A stretch of DNA of 51,943 nt, taken from the NCBI GenBank assembly GCA_004963905.1, contig SUGL01000042.1:1-51943 (forward strand), written 5' to 3'. The translations under genes were made by a program, and so were the position numbers. The DNA comes from Mesorhizobium sp. GTDB taxonomy: Bacteria; Pseudomonadota; Alphaproteobacteria; Rhizobiales; Rhizobiaceae. Of the stretch, positions 32,378-40,387 are shown in pieces. Below the pieces are notes generated by a model. That model saw only the letters and a list, made by a program, of their open reading frames with translations, was not told where the DNA came from and made no database searches. Each line of letters opens with the position of its first letter. Positions within the stretch are counted from its first letter, which is position 1.

Positions 32378-33480
32378 GCGCCCCTCCTGTCGACCAGCCC
32401 GCGCGGGACCAGCGCGTAGAAGTCGGCGGCGTTGCGCACCACGCCGGCGATCTCGCCGGCGGCATCGCCGGAACCCGCGAAGAGGTCGCCGCGCGCGGGT
32501 CCGGTGATGGCCGAGCCGGTGTCCTGCGCGATCATCAGCCGCCGGAACGGTTTTTGGTCGAAGGCCGTGAGCGTCGGCGCGTCGATATAGAAGGGCGTGC
32601 CGAAGGTGTGCAGCAGCCGGTCGACGGCGACCGAGCGGCCGGGCATCAGCGGCACCTTGGCGGCGGCGATCGGGCCGAGCGCCGTATCCTCGACCGGCGC
32701 CTCGCGGAAGAAGATGTAGGAGCGATTCCGCCAGAGGATCTCATCGACGCGGTCGGGATGCGCTTTGAACCAGGCGCGGATCGACTGCATCGTCACTTTT
32801 TGCAGCGGGATCTCGCCGATCTCGCTCAGGATCTTGCCCGGGCCGGTGAAGCGCTGGCCGGATCTGGCGGCGTAGGTGACGCGGCAGAGCCTGCCGTCGG
32901 TCATCTTCAGCCGCGCCGCGCCTTGGACGTGGACGAAGAAGGCGTCGACCTTGTCGGCGAGCCAGGCAATCTCGAGCCTCCGGTCGGAAAGCGCGCCGCG
33001 CTCGATTGCGCCGCGCTCGAAATATTCGACTGGGCCGGCCGGCGTGTCACGGGCGAAGGCAAGATAAGGATCCATGCCGGCGGGGCGGTTCTTGTCATCG
33101 ATGTCGATCAGATCGGCAGGGCGCGAGAGCAGCGGCACGGTGAACCGCTCCGTCCTCACCGGCGAGGCCTCGGCCTCCGGCTCGTAAAAGCCGGTCACGA
33201 GGCCGGCGCCGCCATTTTCGGCCGTTACCAGCATCGGCACGAAATGGCGCTCGAAAAAGGACCGCGCCTCGGACCTGTCCGCCAGCGAAGCCGACCGCGC
33301 TTCGGCGTAGGCCTCGGCGAAGGCGTCGAACGCGACGCCGAGCGACCCGGTGCGGTAGGGCTTGGTCGGCGCGTGGAAAGCGGAGCGTCTGAACGCCGCG
33401 AAGGCGGCCAGATGATCGTCCGCGCCCCAGCCTGGCAGGTCGCCGAAGGATTTTTCGTTGAATGTGGGAGAGAGCGGCAC
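32374..33480 (-). CDS. mltA: MltA, murein lytic transglycosylase A
   Basis: A 368-residue peptidoglycan lytic transglycosylase cleaving the MurNAc-GlcNAc bond to anhydro-muropeptides. GLVTGFYEPEAEAS and the 3D-domain signature LMIAQDTGSAITGPARGD, with the catalytic Asp in QDTG, followed by LFAGSGDAAGEIAG, are clear. No signal peptide or lipobox is evident with the GTG 33480 start, so either the true N terminus differs or export is unusual. It lies 22 bases after the Tim44-like gene and overlaps the Smr gene. Confidence 0.92.
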   Translation of the reverse strand: MPLSPTFNEKSFGDLPGWGADDHLAAFAAFRRSAFHAPTKPYRTGSLGVAFDAFAEAYAEARSASLADRSEARSFFERHFVPMLVTAENGGAGLVTGFYEPEAEASPVRTERFTVPLLSRPADLIDIDDKNRPAGMDPYLAFARDTPAGPVEYFERGAIERGALSDRRLEIAWLADKVDAFFVHVQGAARLKMTDGRLCRVTYAARSGQRFTGPGKILSEIGEIPLQKVTMQSIRAWFKAHPDRVDEILWRNRSYIFFREAPVEDTALGPIAAAKVPLMPGRSVAVDRLLHTFGTPFYIDAPTLTAFDQKPFRRLMIAQDTGSAITGPARGDLFAGSGDAAGEIAGVVRNAADFYALVPRGLVDRRGA

Positions 33481-33502
33481 GACCTGGCCCCGCCGCTTGG
33501 TC

Positions 33503-34210
33503 TCAGTCTTCTTCTTCCGTGGCGACGAGCTTCCAGTTCGGATCCCGCGAGCGGGTATCGCGGAAGAAGGTCCAGACGTCCTTGACCTCGGCGACCTTCT
33601 CGGGATCGCCGTCGATGACGGCGCCGACCTTGTCGCGGGTCGCCGAAATCAGCTCACTGACGATGCGCAGCGTGATATGCGCCTCCGAACCCTTCATCTC
33701 GGCGGCGACGATATCGACCTTGTCGATGCCGACAAAGGAGGACTGGATCTTTTCCGCCTTCGCCTCGCGCTCGCCGATCGCGGCGACGAAGCTGTCATAG
33801 ACCTCGCGCGACAACAGGTTCTTCAACGTTTTGCGGTCGCCGTCGGCAAAGGCCATGACGATCATCTCATAGGCCATCTTGGCGCCGTCGATGAAGGTCT
33901 TCGGATCGAAGGAGGGATCGTTGTCCTTGATCGTGCGCAGACCCTTGTTGAGATCGGTGTCGGGCTTGGCGAAGGCGTCGATCGCGGCATAGGTCTCGGC
34001 CGTCGCCTCCCCCGGCATGCGCTTGCGCGGCAGCGACACCACATTCTCGGATTTCTGCGCCGCGTCCTGGTCGCGCGTACGGCTTGCCGAATAAGGGTCG
34101 AAGGGCGGGCGCTCGTTTCCGGTGCGACGGCCCAGCACGTTGCGGAGCTGGAAGAAGATCACAACCGCCGCAATCAAGAAGAAAATGGTGCCGAAGTCGA
34201 AGAAACCCAT
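33503..34210 (-). CDS. Tim44/TimA domain protein
   Basis: A 235-residue protein with one N-terminal membrane segment (GTIFFLIAAVVIFFQL, about 6-21), a polar linker and a C-terminal Tim44-like domain (FADGDRKTLKNLLSREVYDSF onwards). Alphaproteobacterial TimA proteins are inner-membrane homologues of the mitochondrial Tim44 lipid-binding domain. ATG 34210 with GGCGGAAG is chosen; a TTG four codons earlier is possible. It diverges from fxsA, as is common in this group next to secB. Confidence 0.88.
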   Translation of the reverse strand: MGFFDFGTIFFLIAAVVIFFQLRNVLGRRTGNERPPFDPYSASRTRDQDAAQKSENVVSLPRKRMPGEATAETYAAIDAFAKPDTDLNKGLRTIKDNDPSFDPKTFIDGAKMAYEMIVMAFADGDRKTLKNLLSREVYDSFVAAIGEREAKAEKIQSSFVGIDKVDIVAAEMKGSEAHITLRIVSELISATRDKVGAVIDGDPEKVAEVKDVWTFFRDTRSRDPNWKLVATEEED

Positions 34211-34412
34211 ATCTTCCGCCAATTCGATCCCTGTCCTGGCCGGACCACCAGAGCCCCTAGGATGGCGGCGGTCGCATAGCGTTCATTACCCAAAGCATAT
34301 AGAACGGCGGGCGCAATCATTCAAATCAAAGGCAGCCATACCTATCTAATGGCCCCAGTGCCAGCGGCGATTGCCCGCGAGGCCGCAAAAGAAGAAAGCG
34401 ATCGGTAGAGAT

Positions 34413-34910
34413 TTGCGCCTTTCACTCTTCCCGCTGTTCCTGATCCTGCTGCCGCTTCTGGAGATCGCAGGCTTCGTCGTCGTCGGCCGCGAAATTGGCG
34501 CGCTGGCGACGGTCGGGCTCGTCATCCTTTCCAGCATCGCCGGCAGCCTGCTGCTTCGGCACCAGGGTTTCGGGGTGATGGCGCGGGTGCGGGCGGAAAT
34601 GGATGCCGGACGCGACCCGAGCCGCCAGCTCGCGCATGGCGCGATGATCGTGCTGGTGGCAGTCCTGCTCATCATTCCGGGCTTCATCACCGACATCATC
34701 GCCATCCTGCTGCTCCTGCCGCCGGTGCGGGATCTCGCCTGGCGCCTGCTCAAGAACCGCATCGTGGTGGCGACCAGCTTCAGCAGCGGCTTTTCAGCCC
34801 GCCGGCGCGACAGGGTCATCGATCTCGACGACAGCGACTATACGCGCGAGGACGACTTCAAACGCGGGCCGGACCACAATTCTCCTTGGCGGCGACTGAA
34901 GGACGACTAG
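34413..34910 (+). CDS. fxsA: FxsA family membrane protein
   Basis: A protein of about 165 residues with the FxsA layout: FPLFLILLPLLEIAGFVVVG (first helix), LATVGLVILSSIAGSLLLRH (second), then a conserved polar segment and MIVLVAVLLIIPGFITDIIA (third, with the PGFITD motif). The function is poorly known; E. coli FxsA affects phage exclusion by F. The start is uncertain; TTG 34413 after GTAGAG gives the expected N terminus, and a TTG at 34371 is also open. The tail is acidic and cytosolic. Confidence 0.88.
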   Translation: MRLSLFPLFLILLPLLEIAGFVVVGREIGALATVGLVILSSIAGSLLLRHQGFGVMARVRAEMDAGRDPSRQLAHGAMIVLVAVLLIIPGFITDIIAILLLLPPVRDLAWRLLKNRIVVATSFSSGFSARRRDRVIDLDDSDYTREDDFKRGPDHNSPWRRLKDD

Positions 34911-34967
34911 GTCTTTCGACCAAAGGATTGAGCAGTCGTGGCATTCGCAAGTAGGACGCCTATCGCT

Positions 34968-35152
34968 TCGTCATCCTATGGCGGAGCAAGGAGCGAAGCG
35001 ACGCGGCGCAGACCATAGGATCCATGCCGTGACTTGGGAGCACCGTCCGCGGCGAAGAATTCTGCTCCGCAGCATTCTTCGGCCGAGGTCACGGCATGGA
35101 TTCCAGGGTCTTCGCGACGCCGCTTCGCGGCTGCTCCGCCCTGGAATGACGA
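34968..35152. repeat. Family-B palindromic repeat, copy 4
   Basis: Ends TCGTCATCCTATGGCGGAGC and GCTCCGCCCTGGAATGACGA. Inner arms GGATCCATGCCGTGAC and GTCACGGCATGGATTCC surround GAAGAATTCTGC. It fills much of the 396-bp gap between fxsA and secB. Confidence 0.85.
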
Positions 35153-35306
35153 GGTTGGAGCGCTTTGGCCAATCCCCAGCGTTTGCGCTGTCCCGTTCCG
35201 TCTGCCGATAAAGGCGGCAAAACTTGTTTTGTCCAGCCGAGCATGGTAGCGAACCCGCGATTTCAATCCGGTCAGCAATGCTGCCCAGGCAAAAGGACAT
35301 AGGCTC

Positions 35307-35807
35307 ATGGCCAGCAACGATGACGCCGCGGCGGGCGCCGCCAATGGCAACGGCAACCAGGCACAGCCCTCGCTCAATGTGCTTGCGCAATATGTGAAGG
35401 ACCTGTCCTTCGAAAGCCCCGGCGCGCCGAACTCGCTGCGCGGCCGCGACAAGGCGCCCGGCATCGCCATCAACGTCAACGTCAACGCCAATCCGCTGTC
35501 GGACAAGCAGTTCGACGTCAATCTGACGTTGAACGCCAAGGCCTCGTTCGACCAGGAGGTGCTGTTCAACGTCGAGCTGGTCTATGGCGGCGTCTTCGCC
35601 ATCAGCGGCTTCCCGCAGGAGCACATGTTGCCGATCCTGTTCATCGAATGCCCGCGGCTTCTGTTCCCCTTCGCCCGCCAGATCATCGCGGACGCCACCC
35701 GCAATGGCGGCTTCCCGCCGCTGATGCTCGACCCGATCGATTTCGCGCAGATGTTCCAGCAGCGCATCGCCGAGGACCAGGCCGCGAGCAAGGTCCAGGT
35801 GAGCTGA
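35307..35807 (+). CDS. secB: SecB, protein-export chaperone
   Basis: A 166-residue cytosolic tetrameric chaperone that keeps preproteins unfolded for SecA. LNVLAQYVKDLSFESPGAP is the canonical N-terminal strand, FDVNLTLNAKA and VELVYGGVFAISG the core, and LPILFIECPRLLFPFARQII the conserved C-terminal helix entry, then GGFPPLMLDPIDF. The N terminus has a short Gly/Asn/Ala-rich extension. It is a single-gene unit between two family-B repeats. Confidence 0.95.
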   Translation: MASNDDAAAGAANGNGNQAQPSLNVLAQYVKDLSFESPGAPNSLRGRDKAPGIAINVNVNANPLSDKQFDVNLTLNAKASFDQEVLFNVELVYGGVFAISGFPQEHMLPILFIECPRLLFPFARQIIADATRNGGFPPLMLDPIDFAQMFQQRIAEDQAASKVQVS

Positions 35808-35827
35808 GGCGGTTTACATCCGTTCGT

Positions 35828-35990
35828 TCGTCATCCTGGGGCGGAGCAAGGAGCGCAGCGACGCAGCGCAGACCCTAGGATCCATGCCGTGACGCTAAGG
35901 CATTGCAACGGTTACAGAATTCTGCACCGTAGCGCCCCCTACGGCCGAAGTCACGGCATGGATACTCGGGTCAAGCCCGAGTATGACGAC
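35828..35990. repeat. Family-B palindromic repeat, copy 5
   Basis: Left end CGTCATCCTGGGGCGGAGC; inner arms GGATCCATGCCGTGAC and GTCACGGCATGGATAC. The right end has been changed to CTCGGGTCAAGCCCGAGTATGACGA, a different hairpin (CTCGGG/CCCGAG). It lies between convergent secB and dnaQ. Confidence 0.8.
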
Positions 35991-36040
35991 GTCACGGAAG
36001 TTTCGGCCAATCTCCAACGTCGGCACCCGGCGCGCCCCGC

Positions 36041-36748
36041 TCAACCCGCAGCCGCTACCTTCAGCCACAACGCCTTTTCGCCGAGCGTTGCGACCAGCCC
36101 GGCATGCGCCGACCGATCCGCCTCGGTCAGCCGCGACGGCAGGGCGATCGGCCGAGCACCGATCGAGATGTCGATATCGGCCACCTCGCCGGCGCCGTTC
36201 ATCTGCACGGCCACGGTCTCGAGGACCAGCGCCGCCTGCTTGCCGCCGATGAGCTCGATGTAGACCTCGGCCAGCAATTCGGAGTCGAGCAGCGCGCCGT
36301 GCTTGGTGCGGCGGGTGTTGTCGATGCCGTAGCGCCGGCAGAGCGCGTCCAGCGAATTCGGGCCCATCGGATGCTTGCGGCGCGCCAGCGCCAGCGTGTC
36401 GACGATGCGGCCGGGATCGATGGCCGGATGGTCGAGGCGGCTGAATTCGAGGTTGAGGAAGCCGATATCGAAGGTGGCGTTGTGGGCGATCAGCTTGGCG
36501 CCGTCGGTGAAGGCCAGCCATTCGTCGGCGATTTCGGCGAAGGTCGGCTTGCCGACCAGGTCGGCGGCGCTGATGCCGTGCACGGCCTGCGCCTCGGCAT
36601 GAATGGCGCGTCCTTGCGGATTGATGAATTTGTGGAAGGTGCGGCCGGTCGGGAAGCGGTTGACCAGCTCGACGCCGCCGAGCTCGATGATGCGGTCGTC
36701 GCGCAGATCGAGGCCGGTGGTTTCGGTATCGAAGATGATCTCACGCAT
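36041..36748 (-). CDS. dnaQ: DNA polymerase III epsilon subunit
   Basis: A 235-residue 3'-5' proofreading exonuclease. ExoI IIFDTETTGLD (4-14), ExoII IAHNATFDIGFLNLE and ExoIII KHGALLDSELLAEVY give the DEDDh catalytic set (Asp, Glu, Asp, His, Asp). A C-terminal tail of about 60 residues corresponds to the region binding the alpha subunit. Its usual alphaproteobacterial neighbours coaE and aroE follow upstream on the same strand, 109 bases away. Confidence 0.95.
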   Translation of the reverse strand: MREIIFDTETTGLDLRDDRIIELGGVELVNRFPTGRTFHKFINPQGRAIHAEAQAVHGISAADLVGKPTFAEIADEWLAFTDGAKLIAHNATFDIGFLNLEFSRLDHPAIDPGRIVDTLALARRKHPMGPNSLDALCRRYGIDNTRRTKHGALLDSELLAEVYIELIGGKQAALVLETVAVQMNGAGEVADIDISIGARPIALPSRLTEADRSAHAGLVATLGEKALWLKVAAAG

Positions 36749-36856
36749 TTCGAATCAGTCCGCTCCAAGTGAGCAGAATCATACACCGGAACAAAATGGC
36801 AATGGGGGCTGCTGACAACAGGCGTCAGGAAGTGTTTTTGCCGGACTTATCCCCGG

Positions 36857-37447
36857 TCAATTCTTGGCCATCGTCAAATCGCTGACGATGGCGGCGACCG
36901 CCGCCCGCGCGGCGTCAAAACCCTGGCCGGTGTCGACGATGAAATCGGCCTGACGGCGCTTTTCGGCGTCCGACACCTGCTTGGCTAGGATCGAAGCGAA
37001 TTTTTCCTCGCTCATGCCGGGCCTTTCGAGCACACGGGCGCGCTGGACCTCGGCAGGAGCGGTGACGACCACGACCTTGTCGACGCGGTCGCGGCCGCCG
37101 GTCTCGAACAGCAGCGGGATGTCGAGCACGGCGAGCGGCGTGCCGGAGGCATGGTGCCTGGTCAGGAACGCATCGGCATCGGCGCGCACCAGCGGATGGA
37201 TGATCGCCTCGAGCTTCTTCAGCGCCGCGGGATCGCCCAGCACCTTCTCGGCCAGCCGGGCGCGATCGACCACGCCCGCTTTCGTCGTGCCGGGAAAGGC
37301 CGCTTCGACCAGAGGCGCTGCCTTGCCGGCATAGAGCCGATGCACGGTCTCGTCCGAATCATGGACCGGCACGCCGGCCTCGGCGAACATCTTCGCCGTC
37401 GTCGACTTGCCCATGCCGATCGATCCGGTGAGGCCGAGCACGATCAT
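36857..37447 (-). CDS. coaE: Dephospho-CoA kinase
   Basis: A 196-residue P-loop kinase for the last step of CoA synthesis. LTGSIGMGKSTTAKMF (6-21) is the Walker A; HDSDETVHRLY and LDIPLLFETGGRD are family motifs that bind the substrate. ATG 37447 gives the usual N terminus MIVLGLTGSIG; ATG 37456, one base after the aroE stop, would add three residues and cannot be excluded. It sits in a maf-aroE-coaE-dnaQ run. Confidence 0.94.
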   Translation of the reverse strand: MIVLGLTGSIGMGKSTTAKMFAEAGVPVHDSDETVHRLYAGKAAPLVEAAFPGTTKAGVVDRARLAEKVLGDPAALKKLEAIIHPLVRADADAFLTRHHASGTPLAVLDIPLLFETGGRDRVDKVVVVTAPAEVQRARVLERPGMSEEKFASILAKQVSDAEKRRQADFIVDTGQGFDAARAAVAAIVSDLTMAKN

Positions 37448-37457
37448 GGCCGCCATC

Positions 37458-38291
37458 TCAATGCGCTTCGATGTCGGCGACGATCATGCGCCGCAATTCG
37501 GGCGTCACTTCCGGCCGCCGGCCGAACCAGCGCTCGAAGCCAGGCACCGCCTGATGCAGCAGCATGCCTAGGCCATCGACCGTCTTCAGGCCGCGCGCCC
37601 TGGCCGCAGCAAGCAGCGGCGTCTCCAGCGGCACATAGACGATGTCGGTGACGATGGCGTGGCCGGGCAGGCCCGCCGGATCGGCGGCAAGGGTTTCGTT
37701 GCCGTGCATGCCGAGCGCGGTGGTGTTGACGAGCAGGCCGGCATCGGCGAGCAGTTCGTCGACCGCGCCGGCGCCATGCGCGGAAACGCCGGCGCCGAAG
37801 CGGTCGGCGAGTTCCTCAGCCCTTGCCAGCGTGCGGTTGACGATGCGGATATCCTTGATGCACCGGTCCTTCAGCGCATGGATGACCGCACGCGACGCGC
37901 CGCCCGCGCCCAGCACCACGGCCGGCCCGTTCGCCGCCCAGCCCGGCGCGTGTTCATCGAGATTGCCGGCAAAGCCGCGGCCGTCGGTATTGCCGCCCCA
38001 CAGGACGCCGTCCTCGAACCAGAGCGTGTTGACCGCGCCGATCGCTTCCGCCGCGGCATCGCGCCGGTCGACGAGAGCGAATGCGGCTTCCTTGTGCGGG
38101 ATGGTGACATTGCCGCCCCGATAGCCGTTTTCGCCCAGCGATTTCAGGAACGCGGCGAAATCGTCCGGCGCGACGTCGATCGCCCTGTAGCTGCCGTCGA
38201 TGCCGTATTTCGCCAGCCAGTAGCCGTGAATCTTCGGCGAACGCGAATGCGCGATCGGATGGCCGGTGACGAAAGCCTTTTTTTCAGCCAT
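37458..38291 (-). CDS. aroE: Shikimate dehydrogenase
   Basis: A 277-residue NADPH enzyme of aromatic amino-acid synthesis. GHPIAHSRSPKIHGYW (10-25) binds shikimate, the catalytic Lys67 is in NVTIPHKEAA, NTDGRGFAGNL holds the catalytic Asp, and GAGGASRAVIHAL is the NADP loop. LLHQAVPGFERWFG ends the domain. The start overlaps the maf stop by 8 bases. Confidence 0.95.
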   Translation of the reverse strand: MAEKKAFVTGHPIAHSRSPKIHGYWLAKYGIDGSYRAIDVAPDDFAAFLKSLGENGYRGGNVTIPHKEAAFALVDRRDAAAEAIGAVNTLWFEDGVLWGGNTDGRGFAGNLDEHAPGWAANGPAVVLGAGGASRAVIHALKDRCIKDIRIVNRTLARAEELADRFGAGVSAHGAGAVDELLADAGLLVNTTALGMHGNETLAADPAGLPGHAIVTDIVYVPLETPLLAAARARGLKTVDGLGMLLHQAVPGFERWFGRRPEVTPELRRMIVADIEAH

Positions 38292-38883
38292 CGATCGCTC
38301 CCAGTGCGCGCAGTTCTTTCAGCACCGGCAGAAGCGGGAGGCCGACGATGGTAAAATAGTCGCCTTCGATTTTTTCGAAGAGCTGGATGCCCTCGCCCTC
38401 GATCTGGTAGGCGCCGACGCTTGCCAAAGCCTTGGCACCGACGCGTGCCAGGTGCCGGCCGATGAAGGCGGGATCGAGCCTGCGCATGGTGAGGCTGGCG
38501 ACGCCGACATGGCGCCACAGCACTTCCCCGTCACGGCAGAGCACGGCGGCGCTGTTCAACTGATGCGTCTTTCCGGAGAGTGCGAGCAGATGACGGCGAG
38601 CGCCTTCCATGTCGACGGGCTTATGGAAGATCTCGTCGCCCAGCGACAGAGTCTGGTCGCAGCCGAGCACCAGCGCGCCCGGCTTGCGTTCGCTGACCTC
38701 GGTCGCCTTGGCTTCGGCGAGGATCGACGCGACGTCTTCGGGGGACACGCCGCTATCCTGCAAGGGCGCCTCGAGCGCGCGCTCGTCGACTTCGGCCGGC
38801 ACCGCCTCGATGTCGAGCCCGGCGTTGGCGAGCATGGTTTTTCGGAACGGGCTGCCGGAGGCGAGGATGATCTTTTCGGGCAT
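38284..38883 (-). CDS. maf: Maf/YceF-type nucleoside triphosphate pyrophosphatase
   Basis: A 199-residue Maf fold protein. LASGSPFRKTMLANAG (7-22) is the phosphate loop, AEVDE the second motif, LVLGCDQTL the metal-binding Asp region, and GAYQIEGEG, then EGDYFTIVGLPLLPVL the C terminus. The Q in GAYQIEG fits the YceF-like (7-methyl-GTP) subgroup rather than the dTTP/UTP type, but specificity is inferred. First gene of the maf-aroE-coaE-dnaQ run. Confidence 0.9.
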   Translation of the reverse strand: MPEKIILASGSPFRKTMLANAGLDIEAVPAEVDERALEAPLQDSGVSPEDVASILAEAKATEVSERKPGALVLGCDQTLSLGDEIFHKPVDMEGARRHLLALSGKTHQLNSAAVLCRDGEVLWRHVGVASLTMRRLDPAFIGRHLARVGAKALASVGAYQIEGEGIQLFEKIEGDYFTIVGLPLLPVLKELRALGAIDG

Positions 38884-38950
38884 GATGTCTTATCCGACTA
38901 GCTCCCTCACGCTGTTGATCCGGCAAGTTGAAGACGAAGCCTTACGAACT

Positions 38951-39134
38951 TCGTCATCCCAGGGCGAAGCAGGAGCGAAGCTCCGTCGCGAAGACCCTGG
39001 GATCCATGCCGTAACCTCGGCCGAGCGGCGCAGCGGAGCAGAATTCTACACCGTTGCAACACTTCGATGTCACGGCATGGATCCTAGGGTCCACGCCGCG
39101 TCGCTCCGCTCCTTGCTCCGCCCTAGGATGACGA
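38951..39134. repeat. Family-B palindromic repeat, copy 6
   Basis: Ends TCGTCATCCCAGGGCGAAGC and GCTCCGCCCTAGGATGACGA; inner arms GGATCCATGCCGTAAC and GTCACGGCATGGATCC around AGCAGAATTCTAC. It separates the PSRP gene from maf. Confidence 0.85.
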
Positions 39135-39161
39135 AGCGATGGGCGTCTCGGCCAATCTCCG

Positions 39162-39983
39162 TTATCTCGTCTTTCCGCGCAGGGCAACGATGGCCGCGGC
39201 CGTTTCCTCGATCGAGCGCCGGCTGACGTCGATCATCGGCCAGCCATGTTTCGTGCATAGCTGGCGTGCATAGGCGAGCTCTTCGTTGATCGCGGCGCGG
39301 TCGACATAGTCGGTCGAAACATAGGGTGCGGTGTTGCCGAGGATGCGGTTCTGGCGGACATGCGAGATGCGCTCGGCGGTGGCGACAAGGCCCACGATCA
39401 GCGGCGTCTTGGCGGCGATCAGGCTTTCCGGCAACGGCACGCCGAGCACGATCGGAATGTTGGCGGTCTTGATGCCGCGATTGGCGAGATAGATGCTGGT
39501 CGGCGTCTTCGAGGTGCGCGAGATGCCGATCAGCACAATATCGGCATCGTCCATGTTCGCCGGAAGCTGGCCGTCGTCATGCTCCATGGTGAAGTTCAGC
39601 GCATCGATGCGGCGGAAATATTCGGCGTCGAGCACATGCTGGGCGCCGACGCGGCGGCCAGCAGGCGTGCCGAGATAGGACTGGAAGACGCTGAGCACGG
39701 GTTCCAGCACCGAGACGCAAGGCAGGCCCATGGCGGCGCAGCGTTCGTCGATGCTGCGCGCCAGCTTCTGGTCGACGACCGTATAGAGAATGATGCCGGG
39801 CTCTTCCTCGATATCCTCGAACACCTTGGCGACCTGCTTTTCGGTGCGGATCAGCGGATAGATGTGCTCGATGGCGCGCGCATCCTTGTATTGGGCGGAC
39901 GCGGCGCGGCCGGCCGCCAGCAGGGTCTCGCCGGTGGCGTCGGAAATCAGATGCAGGTGGAAGAAGCTTTGCGGTTTGTTCAC
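39162..39983 (-). CDS. Pyruvate,phosphate/water dikinase regulatory protein (PSRP, DUF299)
   Basis: A 273-residue bifunctional serine/threonine kinase and phosphorylase family member. FFHLHLISDATGETLL (7-22) opens the domain and the P-loop-like IGISRTSKTPTS (152-163) binds ADP. These proteins inactivate and reactivate PPDK or PEP synthase. GTG 39983 is taken as start; the frame is open to 40118, but that part would cover the origin-like DnaA-box region and looks non-coding. The homologue (the Rickettsia RP001 position) flanks the chromosome origin opposite hemE in alphaproteobacteria. Confidence 0.9.
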   Translation of the reverse strand: MNKPQSFFHLHLISDATGETLLAAGRAASAQYKDARAIEHIYPLIRTEKQVAKVFEDIEEEPGIILYTVVDQKLARSIDERCAAMGLPCVSVLEPVLSVFQSYLGTPAGRRVGAQHVLDAEYFRRIDALNFTMEHDDGQLPANMDDADIVLIGISRTSKTPTSIYLANRGIKTANIPIVLGVPLPESLIAAKTPLIVGLVATAERISHVRQNRILGNTAPYVSTDYVDRAAINEELAYARQLCTKHGWPMIDVSRRSIEETAAAIVALRGKTR

Positions 39984-40387
39984 AGGGGGTGGTTCCAGAC
40001 TGTGGGCAATTGTGGACAAGGCTGGATGAGGAAACCTGGTCGCTAAGGGCGACTGTATCAGATGGCACCTTGTCCACAATTCGCCCCGCTGTAGGCTTTG
40101 TCGCGGCGCTGGGGACAAAACTGGGGATCAACTTTTCTTGGGCGATATCGTCCACAGCGCAAGACCTCGAGCGGAAATGCCAAGCCGCTGACTCTAAAAC
40201 CGGAATCCGATTCTTCCCCAGATCCCTCCAATTTGCGAATGAGGCTGCGCGACAATATGCTGACTGGCCTTTTCGAGCGGCAGGCGGGACAGGTCGCAAC
40301 CACCACAACCAACAGACTCTTAGAATCAGAATACTCTTTTAGAATAGATATTTGATTTAAGAGCACCCTGGAGAGGGCGAGCACTGA
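39984..40387. other. Predicted chromosomal replication origin (oriC)
   Basis: A 404-bp gap between the divergent PSRP and hemE genes, the location of the chromosome origin known from Caulobacter and inferred in other alphaproteobacteria. DnaA-box-like 9-mers: TTGTCCACA at 40070-40078 and inverted at 40011-40019, inverted TTGCCCACA at 40001-40009, inverted TTGTCCCCA at 40110-40118, and TCGTCCACA at 40148-40156. GANTC sites start at 40190, 40203, 40209, 40315 and 40323. The hemE side (40313-40362) is markedly AT-rich with direct repeats of TTAGAAT (40320 and 40339), suitable as an unwinding element. Activity is inferred. Confidence 0.75.

Noticed and set aside
39984..40118. Longer PSRP protein starting at TTG 40118
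   Set aside because: The extra residues have no family resemblance and would cover four DnaA-box-like sites; GTG 39983 begins right at the conserved domain.
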